Shown one piece after another: positions 10,575 through 22,853 of a stretch of 64,000 nt of DNA. The stretch covers positions 781,144,772-781,208,771 of the forward strand of contig NC_053389.1 of NCBI RefSeq assembly GCF_905171765.1, in the 5' to 3' direction. Positions within the stretch are counted from its first letter, which is position 1. Each line of letters begins with the position of its first letter. The notes under the pieces are model-generated. The model searched no databases and was not told the origin of the DNA. It was given only the letters and a program-made list of their open reading frames with translations. Source of the stretch: Bufo bufo (Eukaryota > Chordata > Amphibia > Anura > Bufonidae). The position numbers and the translations under genes were made by a program.

Positions 10575-12600
10575 CGCAACTTTCCTAATCACTGGCCCTG
10601 GAAATGTTGCCATTTAGGTTTGTGGACTCTGAGGCCTTCCGCAGCCTGATGTCGGCAGCCGTCCCTCGTTACGCAGTCCCCAGCCACCACTATTTTTCAT
10701 GGTGTGCCATGCCCGCCTTACACCAGCATGTGTCCCGTAACATCACCCGTGCCATGACCAACGCAGTTACTGGGAAGGTCCACTTAACCACTGACACATG
10801 GATAAGTGCTTTTGGCCAGGGACGCTACATTTCCCTGACGGCACACTGGGTGAACGTTGTGGAGGCCGGAAGTGAGACGTACCCTTGGATGGTGCTACAG
10901 ACGCCAAGGATTGCTGGCCCTAATTCCATCAGGGTTTCCGCCAACACCTACGTTAGTGGCTCCAACCCCCACTTCTCCTCCTCCGCCTCCTCCACTTCAA
11001 CCTCAGAATTATCCTCTTGCAGCACCAGTCAGCCTTCAGTCGGTAGCTGGAAGCAGTGTAGCCCTGCAGTGGGGAAGCATCAACAGGCCGTGCTTAAGCT
11101 GATATGCTAAGGTGACAAACAGCACACTGCCGCAGAGCTGTGGCAGGGGATAAGGGACCAGACTGAGCTGTGGCTCTTGACACTGAACCTAGAACCAGGC
11201 ACGGTTGTGTCTGATAATGGCCGTAACTTGGTGGCGGCTTTGGAGCTCGGCAAGCTCACACACATCCCATGCCTAGCCCACGTCTTCAACTTAGTGGCTC
11301 AGCGGTTTCTCAAAACCTACCCCAATTTGCCTAAGCTACTGGTGAAGGTGCGCCGCGTGTGTGCCCATTTCCGCAAGTCATCGACAGCTTCCTCCGGTCT
11401 GTCAACGCTGCAGCAGCAATTACAATTGCCAGCTCACCGACTGTTGTGTGATGTGAGCACGCGCTGGAACTCGACATTCCACATATTGGCCAGGCTTTGT
11501 GAGCAGCAGAGGGCAGTAGTGGAATATCAGCTGCAACATGGTCGTGGCCTTTCCAGTCAGCTTCTGCTATTCACAAGCAAGGAGTGGGCATGGATGTCTG
11601 ACCTCTGAAGTTTTAGGAAACTTTGAGGAATCAACACAGATGGTGAGCGGCGATCACCATCCCACTTCTGTGTCTACTCAAACGCTTGCTGCTCACAATG
11701 TAGGCCAACGCTTTGCATGTGGAAGAGGTGGAAATGGGGGAAGACATTACACAGTGTGATAGCCAGACCACCCTCAGTTCGTCTTCTCAACGCAAATTGG
11801 ATGAGGAGGATCAGGAGACGGTTGCCTCCGCTACAGAGGGTAGTACCCATAGAAGTTTAATTCCATCTGTTTAGCGTGGATAGGCAGAAGAGGAGGAAGA
11901 AGATTAGGAGATTGAGAGTCATCCTCCTGATGACAACAGCAAAGTCTTGCCTTTTGGGACTCTGGCACACATAGCTGACTTTATGTTAGGCTGCCTTTCC
12001 CGTGATCCACGCGTTTTACGCATTTTGGACAACACCAATTACTGGTTGTTCACCCTTCTCGACCTCCGCTACAAAGAGAACTTCTCATCTCTCATTTCTG
12101 TGGTGGAGAGGACGAGCAAAATGGTGCAATACCAGAAGGTCGTTGTGGAAAAATTGCTCCAAAAATTTCCAGCTGACAACGCTGGCGGCAGAGTACGTAG
12201 TTCCTTGGGCAACTGAGGCGGGGAGATGAGGGGAACACACAGCAGTTACAACAGAGGTAGGGAAACACTCTCCAAGGCCTGGGACAGTTTCATGACACCC
12301 CGCCAGCACCCTCACCAAGATGCACGGCCTAGTGTTACAAGGAGGGAAACATTTTGGAAGATGGTGAAGGAGTACGTAGCAGACCGTGTCAGCGTCCTTA
12401 ATGATCCTTCTGTACCTTACAACTACTGAGTGTCCAAGCTGGACACGTAGCACGAACTAGCGCTCTACGCCTTGGAGGTGCTGGCCTGCCCTGCCGCCAG
12501 CGTTTTGTCTGAAAATGCTGACAGGTTGACTCTTATCAAAATGAACAAGGCCTGGATTGCCCCTGACTTCTCTACTCCACTAGAGGAAAGCGGCTGAACA
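10575..12600 (+). pseudogene. hAT-superfamily transposase remnant
   Basis: This is a decayed cut-and-paste transposase of the hAT (ZBED-like) type. Recognisable blocks occur in order but in different frames: FVDSEAFRSLM and HLTTDTW...GRYISLTAHW (10604-10860), VVSDNGRN...HIPCLAHVFNLV (11190-11300), DVSTRWNSTFHIL (11452-11490), LLDLRYKENF (12055-12085) and a worn C-terminal dimerisation block with CPAASV (about 12485-12595). The N-terminal BED finger is absent. In-frame stops (for example about 11606 and 11872) and frameshifts show that no product is made. The catalytic LDPRYK-type motif reads LDLRYK here. Confidence 0.88.
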
Positions 12601-12739
12601 TAAAGGCACTTTAAATGTGGCTTTTATGGTGTATGGAATACACTGTATTCCCATGCACCCCTTCCACCACAAAAAAGGGTATATGGTTCAATCTTCCTTT
12701 TCTCGTCCTCCTCCTAAATCATATCAACATGCTTATTAG

Positions 12740-12905
12740 GCTGCCCTCGCCCCTAATGTTTTAGAGGGTAAGTTCAGCAGCAGACCCTCACCCCTAATGT
12801 TTTAGATGGTCAGATCAGCAGCAGGCCCTCACCCCTAATGTTTTAGAGGGTCACCAGCAGACCCTTGCTCCTAATGTTTTTGAGGGTCACCTGCAGGCCA
12901 TCAAT
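12740..12905. repeat. Minisatellite, ~40-bp unit, four copies
   Basis: The unit core cccctaatgttttagagggt is repeated four times with a linker of gtcagcagcaggccctca type. The last copy is degenerate. It lies in the 3' part of the hAT remnant and may have been part of that element. Confidence 0.85.
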
Positions 12906-13159
12906 CATAATTTTTCAAGGGTGTGTATGATGCCCTCCTTTATGTGTAATAAAGGGTGTATTGCAGTGTCGGTTCCTTGTAATTTTTGGCAGCCCTTTCA
13001 CTTAGTGCATAGGCTTTATGAGTGTAGGAGTCCCACTACCTGAACAATTGTACCACAATGTGAATGAGGCCCTCCATTATGTGATATACAGGTTGTATCG
13101 GAGTGCCTCTTCCTTGTAATTTTTGGCAGCTCTTGCACTTTATATACAAGTAAATATAC

Positions 13160-13400
13160 AGGAAAGAATGTTTCCTAAGGCCTCTTTTACACAGGCGTCC
13201 CGGATTTGCTCCGGATGCGTTGCGTGTGCATTGCGTGTAAACTGAGCGAGTAGGCACGCAATTGCAATCAGTTTTGACTGTGATTGCATTCCGATGTTCA
13301 GTTTTTTCCGCGAGAGTGCAATGCGTTTTGCACGCACGTGAAAAAAAACTGAATTTGGTACCCAGACCCGAACCCGGACTTCTTCACCGTCTCAGAATTC
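13160..13400. repeat. Interspersed non-coding repeat
   Basis: Begins near the phrase ggcctcttttacacaggcgt and includes alternating gcgtt/gcacg motifs typical of short frog DNA repeats. No termini or target duplication could be fixed. The open frames on its minus strand are by-products. Confidence 0.4.
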
Positions 13401-13857
13401 ATGAAAAATAGCTGATCAAAAAGTTCTGCATGCAGGAATTTTTTTCCTCCTAAATGGAAACAGATCCTATTATAGTCAATGGGGTCTGTTAGGCTCTGTG
13501 TGCTTCAGTTATGTGCCGAATACGGAACTTCTATTATTTTTATCTCTCTGCTCCTATAACCGAGCAGAAGAATGGAAATACATGGCTCTGTTGTGAAAGC
13601 CCGTTAAACTGTATAATGCGTAAAAAGATCATCTTTTACAGCCCCCTTGTGGGGCTAGTAAAAAGTTAAAGAAAGTTTAAAAAGTTAAATTAAAAGAAAA
13701 TCTAGTGAAAACATTTAATGGAAAAAATATATAATTACAAAAAAAAATTAGTTTTTTTGTGTGGAATCAAATCTGTTCTGAATGGACCTAAAGAGGGTCA
13801 TTTTTTTTCCTGTTTCTTTTTTCCTCCTCGATGGTCTTCAGGAGATGAATGGGGGGT

Positions 13858-15208
13858 AGGGCTGCACGATATGGGAATTTTGTGCAATTGTGATTAGGGC
13901 TTTAAAAATTGCGATAACGATATGCAATATTTTAAGGGAATTGTGCTAGAGGTCGATTTGCTTGGATTTTCAAGGCAAAAGCACACACGAATTACTGATA
14001 ATGCTGAAATGTAGTTATGCTCAACTCAAGAACTGAAATGTTTTTCAAAATAAAACATCTTTTACTAAAGTAAATAACATATTTGCATTACTGCAAAAGT
14101 ACAAAAAACAAAACTTGCCATTTTCTTAATAGCACTGCACAGAACAGATAAATAAAATATAATAGATATAAAATATGTGTTCATTAAAATAAGATTTTCC
14201 AAACACTGAACAAACAGGAACTTATTAAAGAACACCATAGTCAGCAGCAGTAATATAAGGCGATACCGTATTTTTCGCCCTATAAGACGCACCTACGTTT
14301 TTGAGGAGGAAAATAAGAAAAAATATATTTTGAACCAAAAGGTGTGCTTTTGGTGGGTTTTGAACTAATGGTGGTCTGTGGATGACACTATTATGGGGGA
14401 TCTGTGGATGACACTGTTATGGGGGCATCTGTAGATGACACTGCTATGGGGGGGGGGGGATCTGTGGATGACACATATATAGCATCTTATGCTATGTGCC
14501 ATCCACAGATCCTCCCCATAACAGTGTCCCTGCAGTGGGAATGATCCCCAATACAGGGGCTGGGGGCCGGCATCTGTATTAGGAATGACAGCGGGGACCG
14601 GTGCAGTCCCTGTATTCTAATGCACCGGCCCGCTCACTGTTGTATAATCTTATCTAACCTGTAGGCATTGTTCAAATATAATAATCATGTGTAATCCAGC
14701 TGTATTACTTACAACTAAGTTCCGTAGCAGAGAGGAGGGAGGAGGCAGGCAGGAGGCAGGCCTGGAGGGAGACGCGTTACTCACAACGTCACACGCCTGC
14801 GCCGCCTTATTCATCCATAAAGTGGGCAGCGCAGGTGCATGACGTAGTGAGTGACGCTCCGCCCGCCCTCCTAGCCTGCCTTCTCCCTGCTACGGAACTT
14901 AGTTGTAAGTAATACAGCTGGATTACACATGATTATTATATTTTAACAATGCCTACAGATTAGATAAGATTATACAACAGTGAGCTGGGCCGGTGTATAT
15001 TAGAATACAGAGACTGCACCGGTCCCCGATGTCATTCCTAATCCAGATGCCGGGCCCCAGCCCCTCCTCCCTCTGTTGATACACCTGCTGACCACGTTGT
15101 GCGGCATCTCAGCTGCCGTGTATCATTGTAGGTAATCGCAGCATTTTTGGGTCGGCCAAATCGATTATCGCAATATATCGCCAAAGCAATTGTATCGTGC
15201 AGGCCTAG
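13858..15208. mobile_element. Non-autonomous hAT element with exact 8-bp target duplication
   Basis: Ends are agggctgcacgat at 13858 and the inverted atcgtgcaggcctag ending at 15208. TGGGGGGT is present on both sides (13850-13857 and 15209-15216), the 8-bp duplication expected of hAT. The interior holds a 27-bp minisatellite (about 14370-14475) and a long inverted repeat (14553-15065). No transposase is encoded, so it must be mobilised in trans. Confidence 0.85.
14553..15065. repeat. Long inverted repeat inside the hAT element
   Basis: The left arm (about 14553-14745) and right arm (about 14880-15065) are reverse complements, for example ccagctgtattacttacaac versus gttgtaagtaatacagctgg. They are separated by a GC-rich loop of about 130 bp. 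This could be a nested palindromic element, but no target duplication was seen around it. Confidence 0.8.
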
Positions 15209-15216
15209 TGGGGGGT

Positions 15217-16014
15217 TGTGGGTTTAAGAGGGTCCGCGAAATGCGGTGGAGTATGGGGTTGTAAGGGCAAAAATATATTGATGTCAAATGTTGATATAAT
15301 TTTAAATAAAGTATTTATTAAAATAAAAAAAATTAAAGAAAAGCTCCAAGATATAAAAAATACGCTTTTCCATAAAAAAATGAAAAATCGCCTCAACATA
15401 TTTGGTATCGTTGCGTCCATAATGGACTACACACTATGCACTTATGTAATTTATCCTGTATGGTGAACAAACTAAAAAAAAAAAATTCCAGAATTGCTGC
15501 TTTTTGCTTATTTGCTGCCAAAAAAAACGAAATAAAGAGAGAGACCAAAAAGTGTTATTTGCCCCTAAATGTTACCAATAAAAGATACAAGTCATTCTGC
15601 AAAAAGAAAACCCTCACACAGCTCCATAGAACAGAAAATTAAAACGTTATGGATTTTGTAATGCGGCGATGCAAAAACATTTAATTTTTTTTTAAAACGT
15701 GTTTTATTGTAGTAAAACTTTAAAAAAAACTATATGTATTTGGTATCACTGTAATCATACTGACCCAGAGAGTACAGTTATATGCCAAAAAATGAAAGTC
15801 GCAAAATTTATAAACATAAAAACTCAGTGCAGATATTGATATTTTTTACAAAAAGAGTTCACAAAAGTTAATCAGCAAGTTATGTGTACTTTAAAATGGC
15901 TCCATTAAAACTATAACCAGTCCTCCGACAGCTACTTCAATGTCAAAATATTTTTTTTTTTAAATTTGCTTTGTCACTAGGGCCCAAAACAGGCAGGTCA
16001 CTAAGGGGTTAAAG
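15217..16014. repeat. A/T-rich repeat ending in a TTAA-element tip
   Basis: The 3' end reads cactaaggggttaa (about 16001-16014), the same tip as the TTAA elements at 20873 and 41599. The interior resembles their A/T-rich parts. The left end is not defined. No coding sequence. Confidence 0.55.
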
Positions 16015-16099
16015 GGGCTGTCTGGGACTATAGTGGGTTATAGTATGAGGTCACAGAGAAGACTGAAGAAGGCTTTTAATCTTCCCACTCCCACTGTCT

Positions 16100-16171
16100 G
16101 CCGTGATCGTATAGTGGTTAGTACTCTGTGTTGTGGCCGCAGCAACCCCGGTTCGAATCCGGGTCACGGCA
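16100..16171 (+). tRNA. tRNA-His (anticodon GTG)
   Basis: 72 nt starting GCCGTGATCGTATAGTGG, with the T arm GGTTCGAATCC and a complete acceptor stem GCCGTGA/TCACGGC. The anticodon GTG is at 16133-16135. The encoded part lacks the G at position -1 that is added after transcription, as usual in eukaryotes. One anticodon-stem pair is a G-T wobble. A T6 run follows at once. It appears functional. Confidence 0.96.
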
Positions 16172-16177
16172 TTTTTT
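16172..16177 (+). terminator. Pol III terminator of tRNA-His
   Basis: Six T residues immediately after the mature 3' end of the tRNA-His gene. Confidence 0.9.
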
Positions 16178-16334
16178 GTTTTTTAGATTTTTTGTTGTCT
16201 AAAATGTACATAGGACAGAAATATCAATCCCAGCAAAACTGCCATATATGGAAATGTGCCCGAATCAATTGCAAGTGAAATTTGTTGTTTTTGTGCCAGT
16301 TTTGAAAGTGGAACTGGCTTTATCACATTTCTTA

Positions 16335-16460
16335 TTGTTTTTATTTATTTATTTATTTAATGCACTTATATAGCGCTACTATATTCCGCAGAGCTTTACA
16401 GACATAAGCTGTCCCCTATGGGGCTCACAATCTAAGGTCCCTATCAGTATGTCTTTGGAG
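16335..16460. repeat. Interspersed repeat with TTTA tail
   Basis: A (TTTA)n tract is followed by cacttatatagcgctactat and ggggctcacaatctaaggtc, phrases that recur in frog genomes at the 3' ends of non-LTR or SINE-type repeats. The family is not named with confidence. Confidence 0.5.
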
Positions 16461-16749
16461 TTTTTCATTTATTAATGCAAGAAAAGCTCAAAGATAAAAA
16501 AAATAAACTTTTTTCCCCTTTTAAAAATCGCCTCCACTAACGTCCTCTAGTGGCAAATTACTGTTGACGGAGACTAACTAGTAGTAGATGCCATAGTTGT
16601 GGGGTGTGACAATGACAACAGGAAGCAACAAGGCACCCTAGTGGCACAGGAAGGTTTTGGAGGGGTCCGTCTCCCCCTTTAAATAAATGAAATTCAATGT
16701 AAGGAGTACTTGTCTTTTAAAAGTAGCCTTTAATAGGTAGAAAAAAATG

Positions 16750-16753
16750 AAAA
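16750..16753 (-). terminator. Pol III terminator of tRNA-Met
   Basis: Four T residues on the minus strand seven bases past the tRNA-Met gene, backed up by a longer T run at 16741-16747. Confidence 0.7.
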
Positions 16754-16759
16754 CACATA

Positions 16760-16832
16760 TGCCCCGTGTGAGGATTGAACTCACGACCTTCAGATTATGA
16801 GACTGACGCGCTACCTACTGCGCTAACGAGGC
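16760..16832 (-). tRNA. tRNA-Met, elongator (anticodon CAT)
   Basis: The minus strand begins GCCTCGTTAGCGCAGTAGG, with the T arm GAGTTCAATCCTC. The acceptor stem has GCCTCG opposite CGGGGC with one wobble, and the anticodon CAT is at 16797-16799. The length is 73 nt with discriminator A. The overall form is that of elongator Met, not initiator. A Ty3/Gypsy fragment begins only about 20-30 bp upstream of its 5' end. Confidence 0.95.
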
Positions 16833-16849
16833 AGTTGGGCCCCTTAGAA

Positions 16850-17693
16850 TCCGGATTCAAAATGGACCATGTCTCTTACTTCTTCCAATAGCACAAGTAG
16901 AACATTCTCAAAACCAATTTTCAATATCTTCTCTCATTCCAACCCGATAAAACTTTTGGAAGATGGTAGCTTCTGTTTCTGTACACCTAAGTGTCCTGAA
17001 CCATCATGGAATATTTCGAGCACAATTCTGGCATCTCGGAGTGGTACTATAATTTGATGCAGATGATCATTGGTAACGGGATCTAGGGTTCTTCTTAACA
17101 TTAGTCCCTTTTGCATAAACAGTTGCTTTCTGTGTCTCCATAGCTTGAGCAGCTCTGGATCTGCATTCTTTCTGCAGATTCTTTTTGGTGTTCTTCCACT
17201 AGTGAAGAAATCTTGTAGCTCACCTTATAATCTGCTCTCTCCTTGCAACTTGATCCACCTTTCTTTCTCAACTTGGGGTTCTGGATTTCTCTGCTGTTGG
17301 AAGTTGAGGACTTCTTTCCCTTTGTCTTGTATGGTGATAACATCTTGTTGGGCAAAATGTTTGTAGAAATCTGGCATCTCTACTTCTTCCCAAATGTCTT
17401 CCTGTTCAGTAGGGTCTTCGCTGGTAGGCAGATGGGATAAGGCATCTGCATTTACATTTGACTTGCCTGTTCTGTACTTGACCACAAAGTTGTAGTTGGC
17501 AAGACGTGAGGCCCATCTATGTTCTAAGGCTCCTATCTTGGCTGTGTTGAGGAGCGCCAGTGGGTTGTGATCAGTATAGGCCATAAACGGTGTTGCTGCG
17601 AGGTAGTCTTTAAAATTTTCAGTGACAGCCCACACGAGTGCGAGCAACACCTGGTTGAAGGAACTGTAGGTCTGGTCATTTCTCTCGGCACCT
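16850..17693 (-). pseudogene. Ty3/Gypsy pol fragment: RNase H C-half and integrase zinc finger
   Basis: Reading the minus strand, the first part continues RNase H (LLALVWAVTENFKDYL, TDHNPLALL, RWASRLANYNF, YRTGKSNVNADALS). After a linker comes the integrase H2C2 finger (LEIFHDGSGHLGVQK with a following CSTC) at about 16862-17000. Frameshifts lie near 16935 and 17110. The catalytic core and the 3' LTR are missing because the fragment stops next to tRNA-Met. Its upstream half lies beyond the TTAA element at 17698-20873. It is non-functional. Confidence 0.9.
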
Positions 17694-17697
17694 TTAA

Positions 17698-20600
17698 CCC
17701 CTTAAGGACTCAGCCCTATTTCACCTTGAGGACTTGGCCATTTTTTGCAAATCTGACCAGTGTCACTTTAAGTGCTGATAACTTTAAAACACTTTGACCT
17801 ATACAGGCCATTCTGAGATTGTTTTATCGTCACATATTTTGTACTTCATGACAGTGGTAAAATGAAGTCAAAAAAATATATTTTTTTGCATAAAAAAATA
17901 CCTAATTTACCAAAAATTTGGAAAAATTTGCAAATTTCAAAGTTTCAGATTCTTTACTTCTGTAATACATAGTAATACCCCCAAAAATTGTGATGACTTT
18001 ACATTCCCCATATGTCTACTTCATGTTTGAATTATTTTGGGAATAATATTTTATTTTTGGGGATGTTACAAGGCTTAGAAGTTTAGAAGCAAATCTTGAA
18101 ATTTTTCAGAAATTTACAAAAACCCAATTTTTAGGGACCACTACAGGTCTGAAGTCACTTTGCGAGGCTTACATAATAGAAACTGCCCAAAAATGACCCC
18201 ATTCTATAAACTACACTCCTCAAGGTATTCAAAACTGATTTTACAAACTTTGTTAACCCTTTAGGTGTTGCACAAGAGTTATTGGCAAATGGGGATAAAA
18301 TTCTAGAATTTCATTTTTTTGCCTAATTTTCCATTTTAACCCATTTTTTCCACTAACAAAGCAAGGGTTAACAGCCAAACAAGACTGTATCTTTATTGCC
18401 CTGACTCTGCCGTTAACAGAAACACCCCATATGTGGCCATAAACTACTGTACGGGCACACAGTAGGGCGTAGAGGGAAAGGTGTGCCGTATGGTTTTTGG
18501 AAGCCAGATTTTGCTGGACTGTTTTTTTTACACCATGTCCCATTTGAAGCCCCCCTGATGCACCCCTAGAGTAGAAACTCCATAAAAGTGACCCCATCTA
18601 AGAAACTATACCCCTCAAGGTATTCAAAACTGATTTTACGAACTTTGTTAACCCTTTAGGTGTTGCACAAGATTTAATGGAAAATAGAGATACAATTTCA
18701 AAATTTCTTGGCAGATTTTCCATTTTAATATTTTTTTTCCAGTTACAAAGCAAGGGTTAACAGCCAAACAAAACTCATTATTTATGGCCCTGATTCTGTA
18801 GTTTACAGAAACACCCCATATGTGGTCGTAAACTGCTGTATGGGCACACAGCAGGGCGCAGAAGGAAAGGAATGCCATACCGCTTTTTGAAGGCAGATTT
18901 TGCTGGACTGTTTTTTTTGACACCATGTCCCATTTGAAGCCCCCCTAATGCATCCCTAGAGTAGAAACTCCAAAAAAGTGACCCCATTTTAGAAACTACG
19001 GGATAAGGTGGCAGTTTTGTTGGTACTAGTTTAGGGTACATATGATTTTTGGTTGCTCTATATTACACTTTTTGTGCGGCAAGGTAACAAGAAATAGATT
19101 TTTTGGCATGTTTTTTTTTTGTTATTTACAACATTCATCTGACAGGTTACATCATGTGGTAATTTTATAGAGCAGGTTGTCATGGACGCGGCGATACCTA
19201 ATATGTATACAATTTTTTTTATTTATGTAAGTTTTACACAATGATTTCATTTTTAAAACAAAAAAAATGTTTTAGTGTCTCCATAGTCTAAGAGCCATAG
19301 TTTTTTCAGGTTTTGGGCGATTATCTTAAGTAGGGCCTCATTTTTTGTGGGATGAGATGACGGTTTGATTGGCACTATTTTGGGGTGCATATGACTTTCT
19401 GATCGCTTGCTATTACACCTTTTGTGACGTAAGATGACAAAAAAATGGCTTTTTTTACACCGTTTTTATTTTTTTATTTTTACGGTGGTCACCTGAGGGG
19501 TTAGATCATGTGATATTTTATAGAGCCGGTCGATATGGATGCGGCGATACCTAATATGTATACTTTTTATTTATTTATTTAAGTTTTGAAACAAAAAAAA
19601 TCATGTTTTAGTGTTTCCATAGTCTAAGAGCCATAGTTTTTTCAGTTTTTGGGCGATTATCTTGGCTAGGGTATGATTTTTGCGGGATGAGATGACGGTT
19701 TGATTGGTACCATTTTGGCATACATGCGACTTTTTTGATCACTTTTATTACCTTTTTTGGGAAGTAAGGTGGGCAAAATTTCAATTTCTTCATAGTTTAA
19801 ATTTTTTTATTTTTATGGCGTTCACCGTGCAGGGAAAGTAACATCACCGTTTTATAGATCAGGTCGTTACGGATGCGGCGATACCAAACATGTGTAGGGA
19901 ATTTTATTTTCTTATTTTTAATCAGTGATAAATGTGTTTTTTGATTTTTACTTTTTTTCTTACTTTTTCCATTTTTTTTTTGACCCAGACCCACTTGGTT
20001 CTTGAAGATCCAGTGGGTCTGATGTCTGCATAACACAGTACAGTACAATATATAGTGTACTGTATTTTACTTACACTTTGAACAGATCTATGCCTTTAGC
20101 ACAGATCTGTTCAGCACCATGGACAGCAGGATGCCTGAGAAGGCGTCCTGTTGCCATGGGAACCTTCCCTGTCTGCTCAGTTGTGGCCACAACTTCGCAA
20201 ACGGGGAAGGGTAAGGAGGGGGGCTGTCTGGGGGCTCTCTCCCTCTCCATCGGGGGGCTGCAAAGGCACAGCAGCCCCCCGATGGGAGAGGGAGGGAGCC
20301 CCCTCTTACTGTTAACTTTTTCCTTACAGCGGTCCATACGGACCGCGGTATGGAAAGGGTTAAACGGCTGACATCGCATCACAGATGTCAGCTGTTTATA
20401 CCAGAGTGTCAGCAATGTGCTGACACTCTGGTATACCACTGGCCACCAATGATTATTCAAGAGGAGGCGGGCGTGGGATCGCGATCCTGCCTGCCGCACC
20501 GCCCGCCTCCCGCAACACCCCCCCTGCACCACCCGCCGCCATAAAATCATTCGGGGGTGCAGGGGGGGGTGAATAAAACTTTATTTGGGGCATTTTAACG

Positions 20601-20873
20601 TTTGATCAGAATCGGCAGAAAGCGCAGCAAACCGCAGGTCTGAATTGACCTGCGGATTGCTGCGATCGCAGATAATACGGGGGGGGGGGGGTCACATGAC
20701 CCCCCCCCGGCGTTGTGACAGGATGCCGGCTGAATGATTTTAGCCGGCATCTTGTTCGGGTTAACCCCCGCAGCGCCTCAATCTAATTTTAAACTCATGA
20801 CATATCGGTACGTCATGAGTCCTTAAGGACTCGGGAAACATGCCGTTCCGGTACGTCATGCGTCCCTAAGGGG
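17698..20873. mobile_element. 3.2-kb non-autonomous TTAA-target DNA element
   Basis: Terminal inverted repeats are ccccttaaggac (17698) and the complement of gtccctaagggg (ending 20873), with TTAA on both sides (17694-17697 and 20874-20877). It interrupts the RNase H frame exactly at TTAA. The TTAA target fits piggyBac or Kolobok superfamilies; I cannot decide between them. The interior is A/T-rich with direct repeats (for example 18140-18330 versus 18500-18720) and several hairpins near the right end. No credible protein is encoded. A second member in opposite orientation occupies 37032-41599. Confidence 0.85.
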
Positions 20874-20877
20874 TTAA

Positions 20878-22173
20878 GAGATCTGCTGGCATAAACAATT
20901 ACTCTCTCCTTACCTTACTGCAGTTAAGACAGGACAGCTCCCAGGCTTTTCTCACTGGTATTAGTGTAGAGATGAAATGGCTGTTGGTAATCTGGATAGC
21001 CTAAGACAGGTAGTTTGGTCAACTTCTTCTTCAGGAGTTGGAAAGCGATATCTCTATCTTCATTCCATTCGATTGGTATCTGGGCATTCTGGTACTTCTT
21101 GGGATGCCCTCTCAGGAGTTATTGTATCGGTTCAGCAATCTGGGTGAAGTGAGAAATGAAAAGTCTGTAATATCCTGCAAAACTAAGAAAACTTCTCACT
21201 TCTTTTACTGTGGTAGGAGTTGGCCAATTCTGGACTGCAGCTATCTTCTCTTGATCTGGCTTGACACCTTCAGAACTAACAATATGCCCCAGGTACTTGA
21301 CTTCTGGTTTTAGTAGGTAGCACTTAGAGGGTTTGATCTGGAGTCCTTGATGAGGACTTGAAAAACTTCGGCAACATGTTTTAAGTGGTCTTCATAGGAT
21401 TTAGAGTAGATGATGATATCATCTAGGTATAGCAAGGCAGTTTCAAAATTCTTGTGGCCTAAACAGCATTCCATTAGTCTTTGGAAAGTTCCAGGTGCAT
21501 TGCAAAGTCCAAAGGGGATGTAGTTAAATTCAAATAGGCCCAAAGGGGTAGTAAACGCTGTTGTCTCACGATCTTCAGGAGCCTTGGGTACCTGCCATTA
21601 CCCACTGGTTAAATCCATAGTTAAAAAGTAAGCTGCGGACCCTAATGCTGTCAAGGACTCCTCGATTCTTGGTAAAGGATAGGCATCCTTGTGGGTAATT
21701 TGATTAATCTTCCTGTAGTCCACCCAGGATCGAATGTTACTATCTTTCTTTCGGACAAGGACTAGAGGTGTAGCCCATGGACTATGGCTGTCTTTGAATC
21801 TTTCATCTCCTGGATCATCTTTTTAACAGATTAGTACATAGTTGGTGGTATAGGCCGGTGCCTTTCTTTGATGGGATGGTATGAACCGGTAGGGATAGTG
21901 TGCTTGATTACACTAACTTCTCCATAATCTGAAGGATGTTTACTGAAGGCTTGATGATGTTCCATCACGACTTTTAAGAGTCCTTCAACTTGTTCCTCAG
22001 GTGTAGAAGTATCTTCCACATTGAGTTCTTTCCACCATAATGTATTTGGAGTATGATCTTGAGTATTCAACTTCTGAGTAGACTGTTCAGCCGTAGCTGC
22101 AGGTACATAGATAGCATCTTGAAAAGTGACTTGTGACAACTGAGCAACAGAGTAGTGCTTGGTCAAGGTTATA
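20878..22173 (-). pseudogene. Ty3/Gypsy pol fragment: reverse transcriptase and RNase H N-half
   Basis: The minus strand shows the pre-RT linker and RT start (EHHQAFSKHPSDYGEVSVIK, about 21920-21985), then IPFGLCNAPGTFQRLM, and the polymerase motif YLDDIIIYS at about 21400-21430. It ends with the RNase H start (LYTNTSEKSLGAVL, IVYASRSL) directly at the TTAA insertion. The usual first catalytic Asp of RNase H appears as Asn in LYTNTS. Several stops and frameshifts occur. A solo LTR interrupts the frame at its upstream end (22178-22849). Confidence 0.9.
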
Positions 22174-22177
22174 CTGC

Positions 22178-22849
22178 TGCAGCATACGGGTAGGTTACCC
22201 GACACTGCTATATTATAATGTGTATCTCCCTTTAAGAAAGTTAGGCCTGCAGCAGGCAATTCATATTTCAGCCAGCAGAGGGAGCCCCCTGGTTAGTATA
22301 AATAGGCTAGGGCCTAGCCTAGGAGGAGAGTTCAGAAGTTTCCAGAGTCAGTGCTGGGAGAGACAGAGGCAAGTCCAGAAAAGCAAGAGGTACTAAAGAT
22401 AACAGAGGAGGTACTTGATCATTATAAAACCAAGGATATAAGCCAGAGCTAGGGCATCGGGCCTTGGAGAAGAGTTTCTATGTTCCAGGATCAGTCAGGA
22501 ATAGAGTGCAAGCCGCCTGTACTGCAAGTCCTGTGTTTAACACTCTGAAGTCACCTTGCTATATATTGCCTGCATCAAATGTATTGAAACCAACTGTCTT
22601 CTAAGGAACTGCGCTTCCACCTGTGTCCATGTATGATGACTACTAAAGTTTGAGTTCTGTTTTAACATCACGTGGTTCCTCAGTTTTTCCTGCTATCAGC
22701 AAACGGCGTGCCACCGTTTAATTGGCACTGGCGTCACGAACATTACTTATCATTACCTGCCTTGCAGAGAGTCAGCTGTCTCAGGTTAGTGGTCTCAATT
22801 GCACTACAACACTCAGGAACACTATTAACCCCAACTTGAGTACGCTGCA
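22178..22849 (+). mobile_element. Solo LTR inserted in Gypsy pol
   Basis: The 672-bp insert starts with TG (tgcagcatac) and ends with CA (gtacgctgca). CTGC flanks it on both sides (22174-22177 and 22850-22853), a 4-bp duplication. Removal would restore the reading frame of the minus-strand pol linker, which independently supports these borders. A TATA-like element (tataaata, 22297-22304) sits in the plus orientation, so this is the likely orientation of the LTR. The source family is not identified. Confidence 0.8.
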
Positions 22850-22853
22850 CTGC

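Noticed and set aside
18253..19041. Several 90-115-codon frames inside the TTAA element
   Set aside because: Their repeated GSLLWSFYSR / NPCFVTGKK-type translations come from non-coding direct repeats also present at 40700-41100 in the other TTAA element.
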